DNA of 37,359 nucleotides, from contig NZ_FMJL01000036.1 in NCBI RefSeq assembly GCF_900095445.1, forward strand, positions 1-37,359, read 5' to 3'. A program made the position numbers and the translations under genes. The notes under the pieces were generated by a model. The model made no database searches and was not told the origin of the DNA. It worked only from the letters and a program-made list of their open reading frames with translations. This stretch comes from Clostridium sp. N3C (GTDB lineage Bacteria > Bacillota > Clostridia > Clostridiales > Clostridiaceae). Shown here one piece after another: positions 18,981 through 26,395 of the stretch (positions are counted from its first letter, which is position 1; each line of letters opens with the position of its first letter).

Positions 18981-20675
18981 CTAAAATTCAGCGTCATCTA
19001 CTGATTCTAGCCATTTGTCAATATCTCCTATAACAGAACTAATACAACCATCTTTAAAAGGTGAAATTAAATTTGCATAGTCTACTAATTCTAAAAAGGA
19101 CTTTGTTCCTCCAATCTTACAAAGTTTTACATAATCTTCCCATGCTTTCTCTCTGTTTTCCTGTGCTTTCTTCCAAAATTGCAATGCACAAATCTGAGCC
19201 AAAGTATAGTCTATATAATAAAATGGAGTTTTAAATATGTGGGATTGCTGGAACCACCAGCCACCTCTTTCTAGAAAGTCACAACCTTCATAGTTCTTGT
19301 GAGGAAGATATTTCTTTTCAATTTCTCTCCAAGCCTTTTTTCTTTCTTCTGGAGTTGCCTCAGGATTTTCATAGACAAAATGCTGGAATTCATCCACTGT
19401 CACACCATAAGGAATAAATTTAACCGCATTACCTAAATGAATAAACTTATACTTATCTGCATCTTCTTGAAAGAACAAATCCATCCAAGGCCAAGTAAAG
19501 AACTCCATGCTCATAGAATGTATTTCACAACTTTCATTAGTCGGAAAATTACACTCAGGTAACTCAATCCATCTAGAAGAGTATACTTGAAAAGCATGAC
19601 CAGCTTCATGAGTTAATACTTTTATATCATCGGAGGTGCCATTAAAGTTAGAAAATATAAAGGGAGCCTTATAATCTGGTATATAAGTACAGTATCCACC
19701 ACCGGCTTTACCTGGTTTTGCAATGAGGTCAAGTAAATTTTCTTCCACCATAAAATCAAAAAACTCTTTAGTTTCAGCTGATAATTCAGAATACATAGTT
19801 TTTCCCTTATCAAGTATCCATTCTGCACTACCTTTAGGTTTAGCATTGCCACTTAAAAATTCGAACTTTTCATCGTAATAAGTTAAGGTGTCTAATCCAA
19901 GTCTTTTTCTTTGTCTTTCATAGAGCTTTGAAGCTACTGGAACTATATATTTTTCAACCTGTTTTCTAAAATTGGCTACCATTTCTGGATTATAGTCACT
20001 TCTTTTCATTCTTATATAGCCTAATTCTACGAAATTCTTATAACCTAGTTTCTTAGCTATTTTTGTTCTAACTTTTACAAGTTCATCATAAATTCTATCT
20101 ATTTCAGCTTCCCTTTCAACAAAAAAATCATATTTAGCTTTAGAAGCTTTCTCTCTAGCTTCTCTATCCTTACTTAGTGTAAAGGGAGCTAAAGTTGCTA
20201 AAGTCCTTTCCTCTCCTTGAAACATAATTTTAGCGGAAGCTATAAGTTTAACATACTCAGATACTAACTTATTTTCTTTTTGAAGATCTTCAATTACCTC
20301 TGGAGAAAATGATTTGATAGTTAATTCTGCCAAGTTGAAAAACTGTTTTCCTAGTTTTTCTTCAAGTTCTGCTCTGAACCTTGATTGAACCAGTGCTTTA
20401 TAAAATTGTGAATTTAATTCTTCATAGAGTGGCAAATATTCATTCCAGTAATTCTTTTCTTCATCATAATACTTATCTTTAGTATCGATGGTATGCCTTA
20501 TGTAAGCCAGATTATACATAGTTTCGTTTCTATTTCTGATCTCATTGATTTTCTTTATAATATCATATTGCTTTTCTGCATTATCTGCCTTACAAAGTTC
20601 ATTAATCAATAATGATAATTGCTGCTTAATTTCTTCATAGTTTGGTCTTTCGTATTTGTAGTCTTTGAATGCCAT
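18981..20675 (-). CDS. pepF: M3 family oligoendopeptidase
   Basis: This cytoplasmic zinc metallopeptidase of 564 residues probably degrades short peptides. Zinc site: HEAGH at 356-360 (catalytic Glu357), with Glu384 in SCEIHSMSME as the likely third ligand. The C-terminal conserved FKTPFYYIDYTLAQICALQF is typical of the M3 oligoendopeptidase F group. Length is normal for the family (about 560-600). The ATG lies behind AGGAGG at good spacing. It is monocistronic, with its own terminator. M3 members differ in specificity, so the exact substrate range is not certain. Confidence 0.93.
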   Translation of the reverse strand: MAFKDYKYERPNYEEIKQQLSLLINELCKADNAEKQYDIIKKINEIRNRNETMYNLAYIRHTIDTKDKYYDEEKNYWNEYLPLYEELNSQFYKALVQSRFRAELEEKLGKQFFNLAELTIKSFSPEVIEDLQKENKLVSEYVKLIASAKIMFQGEERTLATLAPFTLSKDREAREKASKAKYDFFVEREAEIDRIYDELVKVRTKIAKKLGYKNFVELGYIRMKRSDYNPEMVANFRKQVEKYIVPVASKLYERQRKRLGLDTLTYYDEKFEFLSGNAKPKGSAEWILDKGKTMYSELSAETKEFFDFMVEENLLDLIAKPGKAGGGYCTYIPDYKAPFIFSNFNGTSDDIKVLTHEAGHAFQVYSSRWIELPECNFPTNESCEIHSMSMEFFTWPWMDLFFQEDADKYKFIHLGNAVKFIPYGVTVDEFQHFVYENPEATPEERKKAWREIEKKYLPHKNYEGCDFLERGGWWFQQSHIFKTPFYYIDYTLAQICALQFWKKAQENREKAWEDYVKLCKIGGTKSFLELVDYANLISPFKDGCISSVIGDIDKWLESVDDAEF

Positions 20676-20785
20676 TTATATTCCTCCTAAATTTAATATT
20701 TTCTTTTGCTATTAGTATTTATATTGTATATTATGAACTTTATAATATGAAGTGGCAAGCATAAAGAATAAATCCAATAAAGAAA

Positions 20786-20806
20786 AGGACTCCATAAAGA
20801 AGTCCT
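20786..20806 (-). terminator. Terminator at the end of the feo locus
   Basis: AGGACT (20786-20791) pairs with AGTCCT (20801-20806), followed on the minus strand by TTTTCTTTATT. It lies 9 bases past the stop of the 49-residue protein gene. Confidence 0.7.
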
Positions 20807-20814
20807 ATAGGAAG

Positions 20815-20964
20815 CTACCTTGGATTAGATATATGATTTTCTTCATTATGCTTTTTACGTATTTCTGCCTTGGGTATTGGAGCATCTTTATCATTTTTAG
20901 ATTTTTTAATATTTTTTTGAAAATGGGCATTGCCCATTTCATCAGTTCTTCTTGCTGCAGCCAT
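20815..20964 (-). CDS. Small basic hypothetical protein, 49 residues
   Basis: This short gene has ATG 20964 behind GAGGTGG and stop TAG at 20817-20815. The product starts MAAARRTDEMGNAHF and is Lys/Asn-rich, very hydrophilic and without a membrane segment. It lies 85 bases downstream of the Fur-like gene on the same strand and is closed by a terminator, so it may be the last gene of the feo transcript. Function unknown. Confidence 0.55.
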   Translation of the reverse strand: MAAARRTDEMGNAHFQKNIKKSKNDKDAPIPKAEIRKKHNEENHISNPR

Positions 20965-21049
20965 TAAAGTCCACCTCGCTATAAGAAACTTTTATTTTTA
21001 TATTTCTCTATTAGCTTTTCTTATAATAATATTTTTTATTACTATAATT

Positions 21050-21445
21050 TTAATCCATATACCCGCAAGCTTTCAAACCTGCTGTTATTACTTCCTCCCA
21101 TTGCTCCGGCGACAAATTAAAGGTCTTATCATTATGCAAAACTACAGTACAGTTGTCTTTCTGTTTATCGCATTCTGAATTACCGATTTTATATATATTT
21201 TGTCGCTTGATTGCTCCTATTTCTTCTAAGGTATTTAGTAATCTGTATACTGTAGCCAAACCGATGCTTTTATCTATAGAAGATGCAGTATAATAGATTT
21301 CTTTACAGCAATTATACTCCCTTTCTAAAATAATATCTAAAATAAGTAATCTTTGCTTTGTAATTCGAAATCCTTTTTCTTTCAGTTTTTCTATAATTAT
21401 TTCTTTTTTCATTTTTGTTCCTTCATAGCATCCGTTTTTCCTCAT
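21050..21445 (-). CDS. Fur-family regulator with an atypical C-terminus
   Basis: The first 85 or so residues of this 131-residue protein form a Fur-type winged helix (GFRITKQRLLILDIILE, then SIGLATVYRLLNTLEEIGAI, the recognition-helix region). The C-terminal part is short (DNCTVVLHNDKTFNLSPEQW to the end) and lacks the His-rich metal-binding and dimerisation sequence and the CxxC pair of classic Fur. It may be a co-regulator or a sensor of a different type. Start at ATG 21445 behind GGAGGG; a second start at residue 12 has its own AAGGA site. Downstream position in the feo locus suggests a role in iron control. Confidence 0.82.
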   Translation of the reverse strand: MRKNGCYEGTKMKKEIIIEKLKEKGFRITKQRLLILDIILEREYNCCKEIYYTASSIDKSIGLATVYRLLNTLEEIGAIKRQNIYKIGNSECDKQKDNCTVVLHNDKTFNLSPEQWEEVITAGLKACGYMD

Positions 21446-21472
21446 ATATACCCTCCAAATACCTTTAAAAAT

Positions 21473-21610
21473 TTAGTGACATCCTCCCCCACAATGTTTA
21501 CAATCTTGACCACACTGTATAGATTTTCCTCTTCTTTTATTCTTTACTAAAGTATATGCAGAAAAGCCCACAACTCCAAATACAACTACTCCAACTACAA
21601 CAGTGCCCAT
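21473..21610 (-). CDS. FeoB-associated Cys-rich membrane protein
   Basis: This 45-residue protein has an N-terminal membrane helix (about 2-22, GTVVVGVVVFGVVGFSAYTL), a basic stop-transfer KNKRRGK, and a tail with five residues C/H-type ligands in CGQDCKHCGGGCH. This matches the small FeoB-associated Cys-rich proteins found next to feoB in many Firmicutes. The tail may hand Fe(II) to or from the FeoB pore; this is inference. ATG 21610 lies behind AAAGGA. It sits between feoB and the Fur-like gene. Confidence 0.85.
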   Translation of the reverse strand: MGTVVVGVVVFGVVGFSAYTLVKNKRRGKSIQCGQDCKHCGGGCH

Positions 21611-21639
21611 AATTCAACATTCCTTTCTTTATTAAATTA

Positions 21640-21683
21640 AGCAGACTTCTCTACTATAATTAATGTATAGTAAGATGTCTGCT
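21640..21683 (-). other. Imperfect hairpin between feoB and the Cys-rich gene
   Basis: AGCAGAC (21640-21646) pairs with GTCTGCT (21677-21683), with an inner stem of CTACTATA/TATAGTA. No T run follows, so it is more likely an mRNA processing or stability element than a terminator. Confidence 0.5.
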
Positions 21684-21699
21684 CAAATATTAAACTTTA

Positions 21700-23871
21700 T
21701 TATCTAGCTTCATTCACGGCTTTGACAGAAACTTTCTCCACTTGCTTATTAGGTCTAAATAGTAGATATAAAATAGCTATCACCGCTACAAAGCCTACTA
21801 GTGTTCCAAAGCTAAAGATTCCTGTTCCTATAAATGTTCCTATTTGATAAATGCATAAGGATACAATATAAGCAAAGCATGTCTGATAACCAATAGCTAT
21901 CCAGAACCATTTTGCATTATTCATTTCTCTTTTAATAGCTCCCATTGCAGCAAAGCATGGTGCGCAAAGAAGGTTAAATACTAGGAAGGAGTAACCAGCT
22001 ATTGTTGTCATGCTTGTTGCTAATGTTCCCCAAATTTCTGCACCGTCTTCTGCCACTTCTGCGAAACCATATAAAACCCCAAAGGTTCCTACAACATTTT
22101 CTTTTGCTACTAAACCTGCAATGGCAGCCACTGCTGATTTCCACTCTCCCCATCCAAGAGGTTTAAATAACGGTGCCAAAATACCTCCTAAGTATGATAA
22201 TAAGCTGTTATTCATATCTTCTACCATACCAAAGGATCCATTTGTGAAACCAAAAGTTTCTGTGAACCAAATTACAACCGTTGATAATAGTATAACAGTT
22301 CCTGCCTTCTTAATAAAGGAACATCCTCTTTCCCACATACTCTTTAAAACAGTTCTAACTGTCGGCATATGATATGCAGGAAGTTCCATTACAAAAGGTG
22401 CTGGGTCTCCAGCGAAAATTTTAGTTTTCTTTAAAATAATACCGGATATAATTATGGCCGCTATTCCAACAAAGTAAGCACTAGGAGCTACCCACCAAGC
22501 ACCGTCAAATAAAGCACCTGCAATTAATGCTATTATTGGCAACTTAGCACCACAAGGTATGAAAGTTGTTGTCATTATTGTCATTTTCCTATCTCTATCA
22601 CTTTCAATAGTTCTTGAAGCCATGATACCAGGAACGCCACAACCACTACCCACTAACATTGGAATAAAGGATTTCCCTGACAAACCGAACTTTCTAAATA
22701 TTCTATCCATAATGAAAGCTACTCTTGCCATGTAACCGCAGCTTTCTAAAAAGGCTAAAAATAAGAATAGTATTAACATCTGTGGAACAAAACCTAGAAC
22801 AGCTCCTACACCAGCTACAATTCCATCAAGTACCAAGCTCTGTAACCAGTCTGCGCAACCTATAGAATTAAGTCCAGCTTCTATTAATGCAGGAATACCG
22901 GGTATCTCTAATCCAAAAAATGACCAACCTTCCCCAAATACTCCATCGTTAACCCAGTCTGTAGCCCATGTTCCTACTGTTGTTATAGAAATATAATAAA
23001 CAAGGAACATAATCGATGCAAAAATTGGAAGAGCCATAATTCTATTTGTAACGATTCTATCTATCTTATCAGAAGTAGTAAGTTTTTCTTTTCTACTCTT
23101 TGTATAGCAATCTTTAATAATGGATGTAATATACTCATATCTTTCGTTAGTAATTATACTTTCCACATCATCATCCATAAGTGATTCTAGCTTTTCTATA
23201 TCTTCAGATACATCTGGAACCTTCTTAAGTTGTGTATATATTTTTTCATCCTTTTCCAAAAGTTTTATAGCAAAAAATCTCTTTTGCTCCTGTGGAATTT
23301 GGTTGTCCAATTTTTCTTCAACATCTTTAATTATGTTTTCAACGGAATCGCTAAATTTGTGTACTATGGAAACTTTTTTCTTGCTATTGACAAGATTAAC
23401 AGCCTTCTCAATTAGGTTAGTTATTCCCTCTTCTTTTAAAGCTGAGATTTCTACTATTTCACATCCCAAGTTTTTACTTAACTTATCTATATGTATTTTA
23501 TCTCCATTTTTTCTTACCACGTCCATCATGTTAATTGCCATAATTACAGGTATTCCAAGTTCTATAAGTTGTGTTGAAAGGTAAAGATTTCTCTCTAAGT
23601 TACTACCATCAACAATGTTTATTATAGCATCTGGTCTTTCATTTATAAGGTAATTTCTAGCTACTATTTCTTCTAGCGTATAAGGTGATAAGGAATAAAT
23701 ACCAGGCAAGTCCATAATTACTACATCTTTATATCCCTTTAGTCTTCCTTCCTTTTTCTCCACTGTAACCCCAGGCCAGTTTCCAACAAACTGATTAGAT
23801 CCAGTTAACAAGTTAAACAAAGTGGTTTTACCACTATTAGGATTTCCAGCTAATGCTACTTTTACTACCAT
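21700..23871 (-). CDS. feoB: Ferrous iron transporter FeoB
   Basis: FeoB takes up Fe(II) across the cytoplasmic membrane, gated by its own G domain. The 723-residue protein begins with the G1 motif GNPNSGKTT (9-17), then switch/G3 DLPGIYSLSPYTLEE (54-68), G4 NMMD, a helical spacer and a membrane part with the two Gate repeats (GSGCGVPGIMASRTIES; FIPCGAKLPIIALIAGA; LAPLFKPLGWG; AAIAGLVAKENVVGT). The length is normal. The ATG follows AGGGG, 23 bases after the second feoA. Fe(II) uptake fits an anaerobe. Confidence 0.97.
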   Translation of the reverse strand: MVVKVALAGNPNSGKTTLFNLLTGSNQFVGNWPGVTVEKKEGRLKGYKDVVIMDLPGIYSLSPYTLEEIVARNYLINERPDAIINIVDGSNLERNLYLSTQLIELGIPVIMAINMMDVVRKNGDKIHIDKLSKNLGCEIVEISALKEEGITNLIEKAVNLVNSKKKVSIVHKFSDSVENIIKDVEEKLDNQIPQEQKRFFAIKLLEKDEKIYTQLKKVPDVSEDIEKLESLMDDDVESIITNERYEYITSIIKDCYTKSRKEKLTTSDKIDRIVTNRIMALPIFASIMFLVYYISITTVGTWATDWVNDGVFGEGWSFFGLEIPGIPALIEAGLNSIGCADWLQSLVLDGIVAGVGAVLGFVPQMLILFLFLAFLESCGYMARVAFIMDRIFRKFGLSGKSFIPMLVGSGCGVPGIMASRTIESDRDRKMTIMTTTFIPCGAKLPIIALIAGALFDGAWWVAPSAYFVGIAAIIISGIILKKTKIFAGDPAPFVMELPAYHMPTVRTVLKSMWERGCSFIKKAGTVILLSTVVIWFTETFGFTNGSFGMVEDMNNSLLSYLGGILAPLFKPLGWGEWKSAVAAIAGLVAKENVVGTFGVLYGFAEVAEDGAEIWGTLATSMTTIAGYSFLVFNLLCAPCFAAMGAIKREMNNAKWFWIAIGYQTCFAYIVSLCIYQIGTFIGTGIFSFGTLVGFVAVIAILYLLFRPNKQVEKVSVKAVNEAR

Positions 23872-23894
23872 TTTAAAACCCCTATTCTATATTT

Positions 23895-24116
23895 TTATTC
23901 AACTTCTATCATTTCTGCATCGGCTTTTCTAAGAGATAATTCGTATCCCCTAACTGTAACTTCAATAGGATCTCCTAGAGGAGCTACCTTTCTAACATAA
24001 ACTTCCGTTCCCTTTGTTATGCCCATATCCATAATTCTTCTCTTAACAGGACCTTCTCCATTAAGCTTAACAACTTTAACAGTTTCACCACATTTAGTTT
24101 CTTTTAAGCTTTTCAT
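23895..24116 (-). CDS. feoA: FeoA domain protein (second)
   Basis: A 73-residue SH3-like FeoA protein with the family pattern GPVKRRIMDMGITKGTEVYVRKVAPLGDPIEVTVRGYELSLRKADA. FeoA is a small cytoplasmic partner needed for FeoB activity. ATG is behind AGGTGA. It lies 20 bases after the first feoA and 23 before feoB, in one operon. Confidence 0.95.
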   Translation of the reverse strand: MKSLKETKCGETVKVVKLNGEGPVKRRIMDMGITKGTEVYVRKVAPLGDPIEVTVRGYELSLRKADAEMIEVE

Positions 24117-24136
24117 GTCATCACCTTTCTTTGAAT

Positions 24137-24349
24137 TTATATCATTATCTTCTTAGCCATATCCTGTCCAATAGCTACTCTAGAATCCTTAACATTAACA
24201 ATTATATTTCCTGTAGTTTCAGAAACAACTGTCACAACACTTCCTGGGACAAAACCCAACTTTTCCAGAAATCTTTTTGTTTCTTCCTTACCGCCAACTT
24301 TTTTTATAGAATTAATCTCACCAATTCTTGCCATAGTTAAAGGCATCAT
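24137..24349 (-). CDS. feoA: FeoA domain protein (first)
   Basis: A 70-residue FeoA-type protein (MARIGEINSIKKVGGKEETK, RFLEKLGFVPGSVVTVVSE, VNVKDSRVAIGQDMAKKI). It differs clearly from the second FeoA, so the two are not a recent duplication. It is the first gene of the feo operon, with a weak ribosome site (AAGTGA); ATG 24349 or the adjacent ATG 24346 could start it. Two FeoA proteins with one FeoB are common in clostridia and may form a mixed complex. Confidence 0.92.
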   Translation of the reverse strand: MMPLTMARIGEINSIKKVGGKEETKRFLEKLGFVPGSVVTVVSETTGNIIVNVKDSRVAIGQDMAKKIMI

Positions 24350-24377
24350 ATTTTAATCACTTCTTTCTTAGTATGAT

Positions 24378-24459
24378 TGATAACGATTCTCATTTTCTTC
24401 ACTTTTAGTATATTGTATTGTTAATATTTAGTCAAGGTTCTTTTTGAGATTTATTCTCA
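24378..24459 (-). promoter_or_regulatory. feo promoter with Fur-like boxes
   Basis: TTGACT (24435-24430), 17 bases, TATACT (24412-24407) gives a start near 24400. TGATAACGATTCTCA (24378-24392) matches the 7-1-7 Fur box (TGATAATNATTATCA) at 13 of 15 positions and lies just after the start. A second near-palindrome, TGAGATTTATTCTCA (24445-24459), lies just before the -35 box. Repression by Fur with iron is the likely control. Confidence 0.7.
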
Positions 24460-24513
24460 ATTATTTAAATTATTTTTACTATTGCTTTTAAAACATTATA
24501 AAGACATAAAAAA

Positions 24514-24535
24514 TACTAGGTCTGTAAACCTAGTA
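24514..24535 (-). terminator. Terminator after the Spo0E-PAS gene
   Basis: A perfect 8-bp stem (TACTAGGT/ACCTAGTA) with a 6-base loop is followed on the minus strand by TATTTTTTATG. Confidence 0.85.
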
Positions 24536-24594
24536 GTACTATCTAAATTATGGTTATTGACTCTATAAAAACAGCCATTCATTATATATTTCAA

Positions 24595-25245
24595 TTAATT
24601 ATTAATATTTTCATTTACTAATTCTAGTTGAAAGCTTTCATCTATAAGTTTTCTATTGTAGAGACTTACTAATTCATCATTTATCAACTTTTCATTAAAA
24701 TATTCTCTATCTATAGAACTTTTTAAATTAACTTTAGAGATTTTTTCTTCATAAAAGCTATTAGTAACCTTTTTTACTAATTCTAATATTAAATACTTAT
24801 CATTTATATATATTGGTACCGAAGTTAAAATATATATGTTGTTGTCAATATTTTCTATCTTAATTTTCACTTTACATTCTTGCCATGCCTTTATAGATGC
24901 ACAATATTCACAAGGATTTTCTCTACCCCAAAATTTATAACACTCAAATTGATTTTTTTCTATTTTATCACCCTTAAGTGATAAAACCTCCTTGTTAATA
25001 GGATCTACAATTCGAACATATTTATAATCATCTTGAACAAGTTCTACTTTATTTATTAAATTGTTAAATTGCTCAGAAAGTTCACAGCCTAGCACTTTCT
25101 TAACGTACATACTAATTTTTATATCTTCTACTATTAACACATCCAATTCTTGACTTAACTCCACTAACTTATTATAATCACAATCCTCAGAACATATCAT
25201 ATTATTAATCACTTTACGAAGTTCTTCCATTTTTTTCTTACGCAT
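24595..25245 (-). CDS. Spo0E-like phosphatase domain, PAS-like domain, truncated GGDEF
   Basis: The 216 residues divide into three parts. (1) About 6-45 is a Spo0E-like helical hairpin with the signature SQELD (31-35); proteins of this family dephosphorylate Spo0A~P. (2) About 70-165 is a PAS-like sensor: VRIVDPINKEVLSLKG, then CYKFWGRENPCEYC with Cys102, Cys112 and Cys115, a pattern seen in clostridial GGDEF proteins. (3) Residues 188-204, INDELVSLYNRKLIDES, look like the first helix of a GGDEF domain, but the protein stops 12 residues later and no GGDEF motif or remnant follows before the terminator. So it cannot make c-di-GMP. It starts behind AGGTG and is preceded by a c-di-GMP-I riboswitch. 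Parts 1 and 2 are pattern calls without a search. Confidence 0.75.
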   Translation of the reverse strand: MRKKKMEELRKVINNMICSEDCDYNKLVELSQELDVLIVEDIKISMYVKKVLGCELSEQFNNLINKVELVQDDYKYVRIVDPINKEVLSLKGDKIEKNQFECYKFWGRENPCEYCASIKAWQECKVKIKIENIDNNIYILTSVPIYINDKYLILELVKKVTNSFYEEKISKVNLKSSIDREYFNEKLINDELVSLYNRKLIDESFQLELVNENINN

Positions 25246-25326
25246 TTTTTCACCTATCTTTTCATAATACTGTTTTTAAAAAGATATGTATAAGTTAAAT
25301 TTGACAACGGAGCTAGTTTATGGAAA

Positions 25327-25478
25327 ATAAAAAGCACCCTTAAGGGTGCCAAAATATTTTTAAGATTTAATTTAACTTAACATACTTTTGGCAACCTGGC
25401 AATCATAGGAGTATTACTCCTTTAGACCCATGGCTTTGCGACCTTATCTTTCGATAAGTGTGCTATTAACATTGTATG
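25327..25478 (-). ncRNA. c-di-GMP-I (GEMM-I) riboswitch with terminator
   Basis: On the minus strand, GCACAC, hairpin CTTATC-GAAA-GATAAG (GNRA tetraloop), GTCGCAAAGCC, GGGTCTAA, hairpin GGAGTAATACTCC and GCCAGGTTGCC follow the c-di-GMP-I consensus in order (25463-25390). CATAC/GTATG (25478-25474 with 25385-25381) can extend P1. The G at 25463 appears to sit at the ligand-contacting G20 position. The terminator is GCACCC-TTAA-GGGTGC (25334-25349) then TTTTTATTTT. GGTTGCCAAAA (25396-25386) can instead pair with TTTTGGCACCC (25354-25344), an antiterminator using the terminator arm. This predicts an OFF switch. It lies 82 bases before the Spo0E-PAS gene. Confidence 0.88.
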
Positions 25479-25504
25479 ATTCATAATATTATTTTATTTT
25501 TATA

Positions 25505-26230
25505 CTACTTATTTTTATTTATGATTTTAAATTTCACACTATTATCTTTAACATTGATATATTTTACTAACAAAGAAATTTTATTTTCCTCATTTAATAA
25601 ATTCCAAAAATAATCTGCATTTTTTTCAATATCATTCTCTAACTTTACAACAAAAGGTTCACCAACAAAGGAAGGTATAGGATTGCCATCTTCCTTATAT
25701 GTATGGATGCAATGGCCATAGCCCTTTATAAAGCTACCATAATAAAAATAACTTCTAACAGAGAGATCCTTGTTGTTATCTATAGTTTTTAGTATAGACA
25801 TACCGTATGCAGCCTTCCCTGGAGTACAGTCAATAAAACCAGAAATTCGAGGAGTGTAATTAGGATCATCCGGTTCAAACTCTCTCGTATTTAATGCATC
25901 CTCAAAAGATTTTCCTTCTTTAAGGTAATCATAAATAGTGTCTGTTTGATCACCATTTGTAACAATATGCTTATCATTAATATCTTTCACTGGATAATAA
26001 ATAATTAAACTTGGATCTTCCAATTTAGCAGGATCAAAAGCTTTAGTTTTTACATATCTACCTTCTAACTCAAAAACTCTATTGCGGCTATTTTGGCTTC
26101 TTCCCATAATCCAGTAAACTTGTACATAATTTTCTCCATCTGGAGTCATACCTATTACTATACCTCTACCAGGATATTGGTTTTGTCGTATAGCTTCCTC
26201 ATTTATTAGTGCCATCTTCTCTAAATTCAT
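25505..26230 (-). CDS. purO: PurO-type IMP cyclohydrolase
   Basis: The 241-residue protein resembles the IMP cyclohydrolase family first known from archaea (PurO), which closes the ring of FAICAR to give IMP, the last step of purine synthesis. Family-like stretches are YPGRGIVIGMTPDGENYVQVYWIMGRS near 19-45, RVFELEG, SLIIYYPV and GNPIPSFVGEP near 182. It has no relation to PurH. No other purine genes are adjacent. The start follows AAAGGT. Bacterial members exist in clostridia, but their activity is mostly untested, so the function is by family. Confidence 0.8.
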   Translation of the reverse strand: MNLEKMALINEEAIRQNQYPGRGIVIGMTPDGENYVQVYWIMGRSQNSRNRVFELEGRYVKTKAFDPAKLEDPSLIIYYPVKDINDKHIVTNGDQTDTIYDYLKEGKSFEDALNTREFEPDDPNYTPRISGFIDCTPGKAAYGMSILKTIDNNKDLSVRSYFYYGSFIKGYGHCIHTYKEDGNPIPSFVGEPFVVKLENDIEKNADYFWNLLNEENKISLLVKYINVKDNSVKFKIINKNK

Positions 26231-26338
26231 TTAGACCAACCTTTCATAAAAAACATTGACTTAAAAGATTAGCTACTTAATACGTCGGTTACTTAAAAAG
26301 ACAAACATTGCATAAATAGAATTATGTTCATAAGCAAT

Positions 26339-26367
26339 ATTATACACAATTTTTTTAATTATGCCAA
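26339..26367 (-). promoter_or_regulatory. Sigma-A promoter of the purO-like gene
   Basis: TTGGCA (26367-26362), 17 bases, then TATAAT (26344-26339), about 100 bases before the start codon. No purine riboswitch is visible in that leader. Confidence 0.75.
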
Positions 26368-26395
26368 CATATTCTATATATTTTACAATTAAAAC

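Noticed and set aside
25471..25478. CATACAAT on the minus strand as a sigma-E -10 box for the riboswitch transcript
   Set aside because: No matching -35 box at 14-15 bases, and transcription would begin inside the aptamer, removing P1.
26231..26332. Purine riboswitch in front of the purO-like gene
   Set aside because: The leader lacks the conserved three-way junction and loop sequences of the purine aptamer.
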